Below are positions 20,931-32,600 of a DNA stretch of 64,000 nucleotides, one piece after another; the first letter of the stretch is position 1, and each line of letters begins with the position of its first letter. The DNA is taken from positions 2,035,501 through 2,099,500 of the forward strand of contig JAEVLN010000001.1 of NCBI GenBank assembly GCA_018350325.1, in the 5' to 3' direction. Source of the DNA: Globodera rostochiensis (lineage: Eukaryota > Nematoda > Chromadorea > Rhabditida > Heteroderidae). Below the pieces are notes generated by a model. It did not search any database. It was not told where the DNA came from and saw only the letters and a list, made by a program, of their open reading frames with translations. Position numbers and translations under genes: made by a program.

Positions 20931-22320
20931 AAGGGATCTTTATATGATCAAAGATCAATGATCATTGATCAACAAACTTATCACGGACAGCGACAGATTA
21001 AATAAACATTCTGCGATTGTTTTATCCAATAATTGGGCACTCAAATTTTTAGAAATAAATTATTGTCAGCGATTATTTCAATTCTGTAAGAGCTGTTAGT
21101 TGACCGTTTTGCTGGGAGCAAATAAAACATTCAAATTTATGAGATAATATGTGAAAGTGTCCTCACTGAATGCCGTCGTCCGTCCTCTCCGTTTTTAAGT
21201 CAACATTATGCCCAAAAAAATCATTATAAATTCTCTGTGAATTGTATTACGCAATTCATTTTTTTGTCATTTAAATTATAAAAAATGTTTTGGTCTTAAT
21301 TAAATAAACTTGACCCTAAATTAAATAAAAATTCTATCAAAAATATTTCTCTGGTTTCAGAACATTTTTTGGGCACTTTTGTTAATTTGTGCCTGCTAAT
21401 CGCTTCGTTTGAAGACGATGAATTCGCCGTCCTCAGAAGCCAGTTTTGATTTTGTGGACACTTTGGGGGCCGAGAACGGCGGCGGCTCTTTTGAAGTGGA
21501 TGAAAGCGGCGGCTCTTTTGAAGTGGCGGAAAAGGGCGCCGACCAATTTGGGGCGGCTGATCAGCAGGGCCAAACAAAGTCTGGCCAATTATTGGAGGTG
21601 CGTTTAAACTTTTGACAAAAGTCCGGGTCCGGCCAATTTAATTATGGCCAATTTTGTCGCTAATTATTTTCAATATATTTGTAGAATGTGGTTGTGTTGC
21701 AGCATCAAACGCTGTTGAAGATGGGGGAGTACCAGAAGGAACAGCAACACAACCAAACGGAAATTTGTGCCCAAATTGGCGAATTGAAGAAATTGGTTGG
21801 CCCTGTCGCCGCCGGCGCATTGACCGAACAACGTCGAGCGGAGGCCGATCAGGTGGCTTTAACATTAAGCATCATTTAATTTGTCTGTCTGTTCGGCTTA
21901 TTTTTCGTTTTTAATGATACTTTAGTGATTTGGTTTTAATTTTTAAATTAAGTAAATATGTTCTGGTAAAATTAATAATTCAATTTCGGTAATTAAAATT
22001 GTTCAAAAGGCTCTTCAAGCGAAACACCAGAAGCTGCTGATGGATCACGAAGCTTTGCGTGCAGAAATCGCTGAAATGAAGCAACTTCAGAAAATGCAGG
22101 AACAGCGCCAAGCGCAAATGCTTCAGGGACTGGACGAGTTGCGCAAGGCGTTCACCGGCGGCAGCGTGGGGACTGAAGCGGTCAAGGAAGGGACGGGCGA
22201 TGGGACTGATGCGGACAAGGAAGGGGAAGGGACGGAAGATGGGACTGAAACGGTCAAGGAAGGATCGGAAGATGGGACTGAAACGGATAAGGAAGAGGCG
22301 GAAGATGGGACTGAAGTGGC
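20740..22320. repeat. Direct duplication of the gene B 5' region
   Basis: Nearly identical to about 13676-15256, offset 7064 bp. It carries the promoter side, exons 1-2 and the start of exon 3 of gene B, and supplies the 5' half of gene C. Confidence 0.9.
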
Positions 22321-24436
22321 TCCAAACCGACTCAATGCCATAGGGGCGTCGCCAATGGACATGGAGCACAACCAGCAGCAGCAGCAGCAACAACAAATAC
22401 TCGGCAGTGGCGGCGGCGGCGGCTGGACTGCCGCAAGATCCCGAGAAGCGCAAGCTGGTCCAGCAACATCTGGTGTTCTTGCTGCACGCGCACTTGTGCC
22501 AACAGCGGGAACGGGTTGGTGGTCAATGAAGCTTCTTTTGTGAATGGGTTCATGCCCCCCCCCCTAAACATCCGATTTCTTCTTTTTATAATTTTCCAAT
22601 TTTTGCAGGATGAACTGGCACAACATCGTGTGGCGGCCTGCACATTGCCATACTGCGTGGTGATGAAGCGCGTGTTGGAGCATATGATCGGCTGCACTGC
22701 CGGCCGGCTGTGTCAGTACGAACATTGCGCCTCTTCCCGACAAATCATTTCAAACTGGATCAATTGTTCTGAGGACGACTGTCCGGTGTGCAGCCCGGTC
22801 AAGCAGTACACCAACGGCTGTTCCACGGACGATTGTCCGGTGTGCAAGCCGCTCAAGCGGTACACCAACGGCACGGCGGCGGACCAAAGACAAGGCAAAA
22901 AAATTATTGCTTTCGTTTTCTGCACCTTTTTTAAGTATTCTTTGGTTAAAAAAAAAACACGAATTGCCCCAAACGGCTTTTTTCTGTTTTCTGATTAATA
23001 TTTTGTAATTTTATTTTTTTAAAATAATAATTTTTTTAGCTCTGACGCCTCACAATCGATGGGATGTCGCTGCGTGTTACAAAGGGTTCACGCTAATTGA
23101 GCCCAAACGATTGGTTATCCAAGGCGAGAGCGAATTTAGATATTTTGGTAAGAAAACGATTTCAGCCCATTGTTTTCCCCGGTTCGCTCCCCGACCCCTC
23201 GGGGGTGGGAAAGTCGGGGGTTGGGGGTCGGGGAGTTAAGTCGGGGGTCGGGGGTTGACCATATCGGGGAGAAAAGTCGGGGGTCGGGGGTTGACCATAT
23301 CGGGGAGGAAAGTCGGGGATCGGGGGTTGGCCATGTCGGGGTTGGGGGATCGGGGTTGATCATGTCGGGGTTGGGGGATCGGGGTTGACCATGTCGGGGT
23401 TGGGGGATCGGGGTTGACCATGTCGGGGTTGGGGGATCGGGGTTGACCATGTCGGGGTTGGGGGATCGGGGTTGACCATGTCGGGGTTGGGGGATCGGGG
23501 TTGACCATGTCGGGGTTGGGGGATCGGGGTTGACCGTGCCGGGGTTGGGGGATCGGGGTTGACCGTGCCGGGGTTGGGGGGTCGGGGTTGACCGTGCCGG
23601 GGTTGGGGGATCGGGGTTGACCATGTCGGGGTTGGGGGATCGGGGTTGACCATGTCGGGGTTGGGGGATCGGGGTTGACCGTGCCGGGGTTGGGGGATCG
23701 GGGTTGACCGTGCCGGGGTTGGGGGGTCGGGGTTGACCGTGCCGGGGTTGGGGGGTCGGGGTTGACCGTGCCGGGGTTGGAGGGTCGTGGACCAACTAAT
23801 TTAAACTTCTTTTCAGCGTGTCGCTATGTCTTTGCTGAGAGGCCAATTCCAAAAAAAGACGTTGGAATTTTTTACTTCGAACTGAAACTTTTACAGAATG
23901 TCGGGTAATTATAAAATTAACAATTTAATTATTTTTTAACCATTTGCATTTCTTTAAAAGATTGATTTGCATTGGACTCGTGTCCAAACAAATGCCATTT
24001 GAGGAAAATTCTGCGGTTTTCAAAATCAATTACCCACACTTAGCATGGCACGTCGCTTCCGGCGATATTGCCGGGTACGGCCTCAATTTGGCAACTCGCC
24101 AAATCATTTACACGAGGAATGGAGTCCGTTTAGGTGAGAAAAGTTTCAATTTTTAAAAAAGGTACTGCGCATTTAGGCCATCCAATAGGCTTCGGATGAA
24201 TCTTTGCTTAGTTTTTGTGCAGAAAATTCCAATTTATAAAATCCAGAAACTCTCATAAATGATTGAATTTCTTCATTTATTTTTGCCAAATTTTATTTAT
24301 TTTTGCAGATTCAAAAAACGTGTTTCCCCATTCGGCTGTCGATTTGTTTCCATATGCTTCGTTGACATCCCTTGGCGAGAAATTTGAAGCCAACTTTGGG
24401 CCAAACTTCGCATTCAACATTGCCGATGGCATTTGA
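21418..24436 (+). CDS. Gene C: coiled-coil / TAZ1 / SPRY chimeric protein, one frameshift
   Basis: Exons: 21418-21597, 21685-21852, 22010-22514, 22609-22894, 23040-23147, 23817-23904, 23961-24133, 24309-24436. N-terminus and coiled coil as in A and B, about four 11-residue repeats, then a Gln/Gly tract and a nearly complete CBP/p300-type TAZ1 zinc finger: [59 protein letters not shown], with the last CxxxxCPVC unit duplicated. SPRY follows ([50 protein letters not shown]). Within exon 3 the frame changes by one base between the poly-Gln tract and PQDPEKRKL, most likely in the GGC run at 22407-22425: either a disabling mutation or an assembly slip. The TAZ exon ends at a GC donor (CAAG|GCAAAA). 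Confidence 0.65.
23175..23790 (+). repeat. G-rich minisatellite in SPRY intron of gene C
   Basis: About twenty regular units (GGGTTGACCATGTCGGGGTT plus GGGGGATCGG), same motif and same intron as in gene B. A block of units reads GACCGTGCC instead of GACCATGTC (23530-23600, 23680-23780), so variants have spread locally. Confidence 0.95.
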
Positions 24437-25616
24437 AATTGGAACAAAAGCTAATTAATTGTGTTTTTTGTTGTTGTTGAAGGCTATGTAAGCCGATCGA
24501 TTTTTTTATCATTAATACCAATTATTATCTTCTCATTTTCCAAGTACATCCTTGGAAAAATATCACCCAGAAACCAAACCACCCAAATCATATACCAATC
24601 GACGCCGCGCAGTCTTTAAAGGTAGAATCCGAAAAAAATTTTGAGCGGAACGATCTATGAAGCAAGTTATGAGGCTTGGACTAAAGTGTCTTTTGATAAA
24701 GCGGTTTTTGAACCGGCTTAAATTTTGAAAATTAAGGAAAAAGCAATTTTTTAAGTAACAAAAGCCGGAATAATAAAGCAAGGCCGCTGGAGGTCCGCCA
24801 ACGAGAGCCGAACTCCGTGGGCAAAGTTTGAGCCATTTTTTGTAAAATTGGCCAAGAAATCAATATTCAAATGGTGTGAAAAGAGTGTCTGACCGTACGG
24901 CTGTCTGCTGCACTCGGTCTTTTCATTATTTTAAACAATAAATTTTGCAACATCAACCCCTCCCCCCCCCCCCCCCCCCCCCCACTGGCTACGCCTTGGA
25001 GCCTTAACATATGCATATTTAAAATACTTTTATTAATTTATAAATAACAGAATGTGTATTTAATTAACATTTTTAAATTAATTTTTGAGATTAATTATTT
25101 TTAAATCTTAATTACCGTACACTTCCTCAATTAGAGCCCCGCCCCCTATATTTTTCCTCAATTAGAAGAGCCGCCCGCCCCCTCTTTTAGAGAGGCTGAA
25201 CAAAGTGGGGCACCCCGGGGGATTAGAGAAAATACGTTAAAAACCCAATCAAAAAGTTGTGCACATTTTCGACAAACTTTGGAACTAAAAAAATAATAAA
25301 TTTCACTTTAATTTCATTAAAAAGAATTAATTTAATTAAATAGGGACTTTGGAAGCCGCGCCCATAAAGTGTGGAGACAAATTCGGGCGTCAATTTAACG
25401 CTTCCAATTATGGCAAAGAGTGCCAAAAACAGATTCTACGCATTCAACGGCACAAACAGTGAAAAGGGCGGGCGACGCATCAGAAACAGCGTGCCGAACA
25501 CCACCAGGGCGCAGGCAATGGAACGTGGCATTTTTGTAGCAACGATTTGCAAAAAAATAGAAAAAATAAAGACTGTCTATTATCAATTTGTAATAAATTC
25601 AATTGTGATCTGCTGA
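24437..25616. other. Non-coding part of the inverted duplication
   Basis: Reverse copy of 5930-6890 and 7412-7650. No gene. Includes a poly-C run at 24963-24983. Confidence 0.7.
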
Positions 25617-27090
25617 TCATTTCCCAAATAATTTAATCACACGAGGCAACTGCTGCTGATGGTACAGCTGTGCCAAATGATGCGGTGGCACCGGTGCCGC
25701 CGTCGGTGGCGGCAACGTCATCGCGGTGCTGCAGGCCGACACGCCGTCCAGCCGAATGCTGATTTCCCCGTCGGCGTAGTTGCTTCTGCGTGCATAGCCG
25801 CCACCGGTGAAGCTGGCACTCCGTGCCATCGCAGCAGTGCGCGGCAGGCCTGGGCCCATGCCTAGGAGTTCAGGAAATTTACCGAAAATGAAGGTCAAAC
25901 TGAACCCGGGGCGCTGGTCCCCTGAACCTTACCTCCAGCAATGGCGAACGCACCGCCGCCGACGACGGGCGATGAGGCAGTAGATGAACGATTGGAGGAC
26001 ACGGACGGGGACGCTGCTGAACCACTGCCACTGGTCAGTGTCCATTGTCCGCTGGTGGTTGTGGACGAATTGTTCTTGTTGTTGTTGTTGTTGTGTTGCT
26101 GATACTGCTCGACGATGGACGGTGCCGCCGGCATTCTGGACTGTTTGGCATTGATCAAAATGGAAGCGGCCGAATATGCACTGATCGGAGCGCTGCACGT
26201 GTTCAGCACAGCGCCGCAACTGTCCGTACTGCCCAACGGCACTTTGCCGCTGGACGACATGGCGTTCCGTTGCCGACGCCGTCGCGCGTGCAGTCTGCAA
26301 CACAACCATACAAATGCAATTGTCTGCAGGACAGCAATCGCGAGCAGTAACAGCACCCACCAAGGTAAAGCTAAAAATATATATCAAATTTTATACAATT
26401 CAAGACAATCCATTGCCGAATCGATGCATTCGTGTTCAGCAACGATTCAGTCCAGTACCTTGGCCTTCCGTAATGGACTCCATGTCCGTCGATGTGGGCC
26501 ATTGTGTGGGTGGTGCGGCCGGTGGTCGGCCCCCCGCCGGCGGCGACATTCCATCCAAAAGGAATTCCGCCTCCGGGCACTGGCATTGATGTGCCGAAGG
26601 GCATTCACATGCCTTCCTGCTGCTGCTGCTGTTGGCTCCTTTTTTGGTTGTTCTGTTGGTAGCTGAAATTTTTTTTTTCTTAAATTTTAATTTCCCCAAA
26701 ATTTTCCAAACATTTTTCGACGACCTCTCGTGGTTCATCTCCAGCTGTGGCAACAGTGGCCATGGCCACCTTTTTGGTCGATGGTGATGGCGGTGGTGTT
26801 GAAGCCGTTTCTTTGCCTCGACAAAGTTCCTCGGGCGCTTTCCGTCCGAGAACGTCCTGAACCGGCTGCTCCCCGTCAAAGGACTTGATCCTTAAAAAGC
26901 GTGGCTCACGGGGGGGCGGGGATCCCCGACCCCCATATCGGGGTGGATTTTCGGGGATGACAGTTTGGGAATCCCCGGTTTAAAGTGCAAGCAGTTCGGT
27001 CTGGGGGGCCCAATTATGACGCGGAACTCATCAGTGACCACGACGAGGAAGCGCGGAGCGGAGACGAGCAGACGCCGGTCCAGGGTTCCC
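24563..27090. repeat. Right arm of large inverted duplication
   Basis: Reverse-oriented partner of 2860-7650, shortened by internal deletions (no counterpart of 4456-5908, and no MITE 6932-7404). Confidence 0.85.
25660..27085 (-). pseudogene. Truncated semaphorin copy
   Basis: Minus-strand copy of the semaphorin from the PSI-proximal exon remnant (RRLLVSAPRFLVVVTD), through stalk and TM exons (LLLLAIAVLQTIAFVWLCC) to the start of the last exon, where it breaks after a Gln run. It has no sema domain. The PSI exon is internally deleted and the 3' end runs into intergenic DNA, so it cannot make a normal semaphorin. In-frame six-base differences in the stalk show that the stalk frame was coding. 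Confidence 0.8.
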
Positions 27091-27099
27091 CTAAAAATC

Positions 27100-27960
27100 T
27101 CCGAAAGAGATTTGTTCATCCATTTACAATCCCCCGTGGGAAGTTGGATTACAAGATTACATGCATTTCCGTCAATTTCAAAATTTTATTTTTGAAACAA
27201 TCTCCTAACTATAAGGGGATGCCGCTCTTTGAAATTTGGCATTTCAGTGTCCGACGTGGCCAATGGTCATAGAATATTTTTCTACATGATTTTTTCTTAA
27301 TTATTACCCTTGTGCTTACAAATTTAAAAGCGTAATTATTATTTCCAAGTATGTACTTGGAAAATGAAAATTTGGGCCTGATTTGTGCGTCAGGGGTCAA
27401 CTGCGTCCCGCCAACTGCGTCTCTGCTCTTCTCTGCTCCTCAGTTTCTGATGTTTCTAGATATGGAAAAAATTTAAAAATTCAACTTAAAAATCCCCGGA
27501 GGAGATTTGTTATCCATTTATCCCACGAGGGCAGTTGGATTACAAAGATTATATTGGCATTTCCGTCAGTTCAAAATTTTTTATTCCTGAAACAATCCCC
27601 CAAGGGGATGCCGCCCTTTGAAATTTGGCATTTCAGTGTCCGACGTGACCAATGGTCATAGAAAATTTCAGCTTTTTTACTTACCGGCTCGATGTTGCCG
27701 AAATCTTCTAATTTAGAATTCGTCAAAAGAAAATTTTTAACCAATAAAGGAAAAAAACAAATTAATTCGAATATTTTTTGAAAGTTGGGGGTGAGGAAGG
27801 GAACAGCAGCGGCAGTCAAAATGTTGATCGGATTTGTTCTGCTGCTCATTTTGAGAATGATCCAGCAGACTTCGGCCTAAAACACTGATCGATCCAAATC
27901 ACATTGATTATTATTAATTGATTTTGTTGTTTTTTTTGAATTTCATTTCTCGCTGATCAG
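27100..27960. other. Repeat-rich intergenic DNA
   Basis: Two diverged direct copies (27150-27280 and 27520-27680) of a block containing GGGGATGCCGC and CAGTGTCCGACGTG, related to 1085-1340. No exon seen upstream of 27961. Confidence 0.6.
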
Positions 27961-28957
27961 ATGAACCGGGCCATGCAGGTGAAGCCGGCGGACACGGAAA
28001 GCCGCAGCGGCTCCCCCAAGCAAGAAGACCGAAAGTTGTTTGTGCGTCATCATTTTTTTATTAAATTTAATTGCTAATTTTATTTATAGAATTTATTTAA
28101 TTCTGTTTTATTTTTTTTTATTTTACTTTCCCGTGGAGAAGTTTTATTCTTGATCTATAATTTCAATTTTTTTTTTTTTTTATTTTGATATTTTATGTTT
28201 TGTTTTGTTTTTTAAATTCGTACAAAAGCTATCTAGATTGTAAGACCCCCCGAGGGGCCACAATTTGGCACACACTTTTTTTTTTAGGTCGGCATGTTGT
28301 CCAAGCAGTACGGGGAGGAGGACGTGCGCGCTATGTTCCAACCGTTTGGCCACATTGAAGAGATCACCGTACTGCGCGCAGCTGACGGAGTATCAAAGGT
28401 CGGCGCGGACACAAATTGATTGGCCCGAGAGTCGGGAGTAGATTATAATTAATTTTTAAATATTTTTTTCATTTAAAGGGTTGTGCCTTCGTCAAGTTCA
28501 GCCAGGCGCCGGAGGCGCAACGTGCCATCATCGCCCTGAACGGCAGCCAGACGATGCGCGGCGCCTCCGGCAGTCTGACGGTGAAGCTGGCGGACACGGA
28601 GAAGGAGCGGCAAATGCGACGAATGCAACAAGTTCAAAATTAAATTGTTTTTGTAACAGAAAAAAGCATTAAAATTGTGCGGATTTGTGAATGAATTTTG
28701 GGTTGAAAGCACTGGGGTGGAAGTACTGCTCTAACTTCATGTTGTGTGTTGCGGGAAAACCAACAAAAGCATTCATTGTTCAGATGGCTGCCCAGATTGG
28801 CATGCTGAACCCGCTTTTAGCCAACCAGTTGGCCAGCGCCACCTCGACGGCACTGGGCACTGCGCCAAGCCCGGCAACCATGGCCGCCATGGCCACACCG
28901 TTTGGAACCGGCACGCCGACCGCAACGTCGTCGTTGACCACCGCTGGACAATTTGGG
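27961..28957 (+). CDS. etr-1: CELF/ETR-1-type RNA-binding protein, partial
   Basis: Four in-phase exons: 27961-28041, 28288-28398, 28479-28631, 28784-28957 (173 codons). They encode RRM2 of a CELF/Bruno-like splicing and translation regulator: linker [16 protein letters not shown]2 (KLFVGM), [18 protein letters not shown]1 (KGCAFVKF), [24 protein letters not shown] low-complexity exon follows that starts [12 protein letters not shown] and ends at a GTGAGC donor. I see neither RRM1 upstream nor RRM3 downstream before the opposite-strand gene at 29641, so this is a fragment, a truncated gene, or one with very distant exons. Confidence 0.75.
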
Positions 28958-29640
28958 GTGAGCACTAGGGATGGGAGCCGACGACTTTAAAAAATTTTGG
29001 AAACCAGAAAGCTGAGGCCTCAAAATGTTGGACTGATCGTCCGATCAGGCGGGGAATCATAAAATTATTCTCCAATCATCGAATATTTGATTTAAGCCTT
29101 TTGTGTCTTTTGGGAAAAAAATTTTTCTTGAAATCTTGAAAAATTGTTCTAATTGAGAAATAAATGACCTCGAGAGGGCAACACGCTTTACTTAAAACCG
29201 AGACTGACACGTCCAAACAGCAGACAGATGCCCAACAAGTGCCATTTCAGCCACAGTCGGCAAACGCTTCCATGTCTGGTCATCCGTCCAGTGCCTTCAC
29301 TCAACCGATGCATCCGACTCGTTTAAGGTGTCTTGCAAGCGGAATGAACCCAACTCTCGTGAAGAATCGAAAGAAAAACGATTCTGAGCAAAACCTTTGA
29401 TGAATCTTCTTTGTTTTCTACCGCGCACTAATTCTAATTCAACAAGAGGATGTATATTTAAGAAACGACAAAGAAATGTTCTGGGTAAATGAATGCTTTT
29501 TATTTGTTGCATTTAATTATTGGCAATGTCATTTTAACGAATAAAAAAAAAAGTGGTGGTGCTGTTAGTAAAAAAAATTCTGGTCCGGGTCAGCTCACAC
29601 TTCTTGCGCCTCCTCCTCAAAGCATGCATGGACTGCATCG
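28958..29640. other. Intergenic; one doubtful short ORF
   Basis: 28966-29000 resembles one end of the element at 6932-7404 (AGGGATGGGAGCCGACG). An ORF at 29164-29400 (78 aa, Ser/Gln/Pro-rich) has no recognisable family and is not called. 29480-29600 is copied at 20455-20540. Confidence 0.5.
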
Positions 29641-32600
29641 TCACGCAGAAAGTTGACAATTCACACAGTATTCGCCGGTCACTGGGCTCATCAACGGGTG
29701 CAGGCCCGAGTCGTAGGAGGGCTGATGCCGGTGCTGCTGCACGATGCTCTTCTTGGGCGGAAGCGGCGGTGCCAACAGCTCCGCCTCCGCCGTTCCATCG
29801 ATGACGGCAACAGCAACAACGGACGAAGCTGGTGAATGATGAGCAGGAGCAGCAGCAGTAGTACAGGACGATGCCGCCGCCTCCGCTGCAGCAACCGCCG
29901 CACCGCTGTCGCCGATCAGTGTCCGGGTCAGCTCACGCTTCTGCGCCTCAAAGCATGCGTCGCACAAAAAGTTGTTGGACGGATGTGCAACGCGTTGACA
30001 ATGCGTGCTCAAGCAGGTCAACAGCACCGAGGCGGTGCTGAACGAGCGGCTCAGCCGATTCTTGGGCAACGACGACTGCGGCATCTGCTGTGGCAAATTC
30101 AAATATTTGAAGAAATAAATGAAACGCCACACAAACCAATTTTGCGCACTCAAAGCGCTCCCGTGCATTCGCAATGTACAGGCTGAGCATGGAGTCGATG
30201 TACTGGTGGGCGTAGTTGTGCAACAACACCGTCAACACGTGGTTAGCCTGCAACAGTTCAACGGAGGAGAACGGCGCTGCCGATGACGAGTGATGGCCGT
30301 TGTGGTGCTGCTGCTGCTGGTGATGCTGATCCGTCTCCGTCGTCATCGGAAGGGAACACCGGCTCTGGCGTGACGATTTGCGACCCAATCGGCGGAAGTG
30401 CTGCCGTATCTCCTTCAAAATGCTGGACGTGCCAACCCGTGATGTGATGCCGCCGGACGACTGACGATGAGTGCACTCCACCGTCGCTGCGTTAAGACAT
30501 GACGATGGCCAAGCAGAGCGTCCTGCGCCAAAGTCCGACCCACCGGCTGCCAGAGTTAACAGTTCTGAAACATTAATATTTCGAACAAATTGTTAAAAAA
30601 CAAAAAGTTGGGTTCCATTTATGGTTTTCAGGCCCATTTTCATACCAAACAATCCCCTCCCTCCGGCATCAAATTTTTTTTAAATTTTTATTCAAAATAA
30701 TCGTCCAAATAAAATGTGTTTCCATGCTGCTGTCTGGCTGTCTGTTACTACTGTTTGGGACTGAGGGGGTTGCGCCGTTGAATGTGCCGCCGCCGTTCGC
30801 GAATGGCATCGGCACCGTTTTGCGCACTGAGCCCCGGCGAAGGTCCATGCGCACAATGTCCATGTAACGACTGATCAACTCCAGGCGCCGATCATCCGAT
30901 TGGATCGACTCAATGTCAGCCGCAATTCGAAAGTCGTCACTGTCACGCCACCTGAAAATGGCGGGTTTAATGAGTCAAGAAAATTCCCGAACCCCTAAAA
31001 TTTTGCCAGAATTGGATAAAACAGAAAATGCCCTCCAAAAATTGCCGGCTTTATTTAAAAAATCGATACGGTTTTTAACCTTTTGGTAGAGTTTGCCAAT
31101 TTTGTCACAAAAAAAACGCTCAAAACTTCCAATAAACAGACCATGTGAAGTCGGGGCCCGGATCAACGGAGAAATGGACGGGCAGCAAATTGCGATTTTT
31201 GTCGGTAATCGGAATCACTGAAAAGCGTAAAATGTAGAGGGGAGAAACCCCCCGGAGGGAACAGAAAACGCACAAACCCTGCAGGGTTGTGGCGATTGAC
31301 TGTCGCATAGCGACCAGGGCAGAGAAGTGCGATTGGTCAAAACAAAGCAACAGCGGAGACCTGAAAAAAATGACATTTTCACGTATTTTTTTAACATCAA
31401 AATTTTTTGTTGGGTGATCACCGAGAAGCTGATCAGATCCGTATACTTACTGATCAGTGTCCCTGATCAATGTAAACAAAATAAAAAGGTTGTCCAACCA
31501 CCCACCGATGGCACTGCTCGGGCGGGCATTCCAACGGCAAATAAATGCCACCAAACGGGATGGGTGCCAACTCTTCGCCCTTCGCATTTCGCAGAATTGT
31601 GTCCGCCACGACGATGATCGGTCGCTGCAAAATGTGGGCCAGTGCAAACACGTGCACACATTCCAACGATTCGTACACCTTGAGGGGGGGGGGAGCAAAA
31701 CTTTTGGGGAATGTTCGGGGGGGGGGGGCAAGGAACCAACAAAAGTTCAGACCAGAATAATGCCAATTTATAAACCAATTGAGTAAACACCTGCCCCTAA
31801 AAAACGCTTAAGATCAAACAAAAGGCCATAAATTGCTTAAAACGGTGGGCTAAACAAAGGAATGCCAAATTTGGAGGATTTTTTTTTGTTGTTGTTGGTT
31901 CACCTGGTCCTGCTGCTGAGACGAGCTCGTCTCCTCGGTTGACAAAGAGCCGTCGTTGTCGGATGGACTAAATTATGGATAAATTTTATAATATAATATT
32001 TTTTAATGATTGTCAATTTTTAGGTATTTTTTCCTAGCGGCTTTTGGAGCAAATTTTTCACAAAAAAAAACCAAACATTTTTTTTAAAACAAAATGCCAC
32101 TTTTGTCGTGGGGTTGGCGATGCCAGCTCCAGCACCGCGTTCCACTCCCGCCGCCATTCCTCCTCCGACAGCACCAACTCGGACTGCAAATTGCTTTTAG
32201 ACTCGTGCCAACGCCAGCGCCTGTAGATGGCATGCCTTCGACTCCCGAACTTCAGCACGTCATGCAGCGTATTGCGCAAATTCAGTTGTCGATCGTGGAC
32301 GCCCCAAATGCCTGCAAAAAAATATTTTGATTTATTTTTTATGCAAATTTTGCCGCATTTTTTGCTAAGGAGCTGAATAAATTATAAAATTTTCCCTTTT
32401 TAATTGGGAAACATTTTTTTTCATTTCGGAGGGGGGGGGGGGGATTCCCACCTCCCCTAGCTAAAGCCCTTGTAGCAGGGATTTAATGTAATTTTTGAAA
32501 TTCTTAAAACCGCCAGGACCAAAACTCCCGACTTTTTGTCCCCGGTCCAATCTCAGATACCGCTCTAGACCCCGGCCATTAGGACCGTGATTTGAGGGTT

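Noticed and set aside
29164..29400. 78-aa ORF as a gene
   Set aside because: Ser/Gln-rich, no splice context, no recognisable family.
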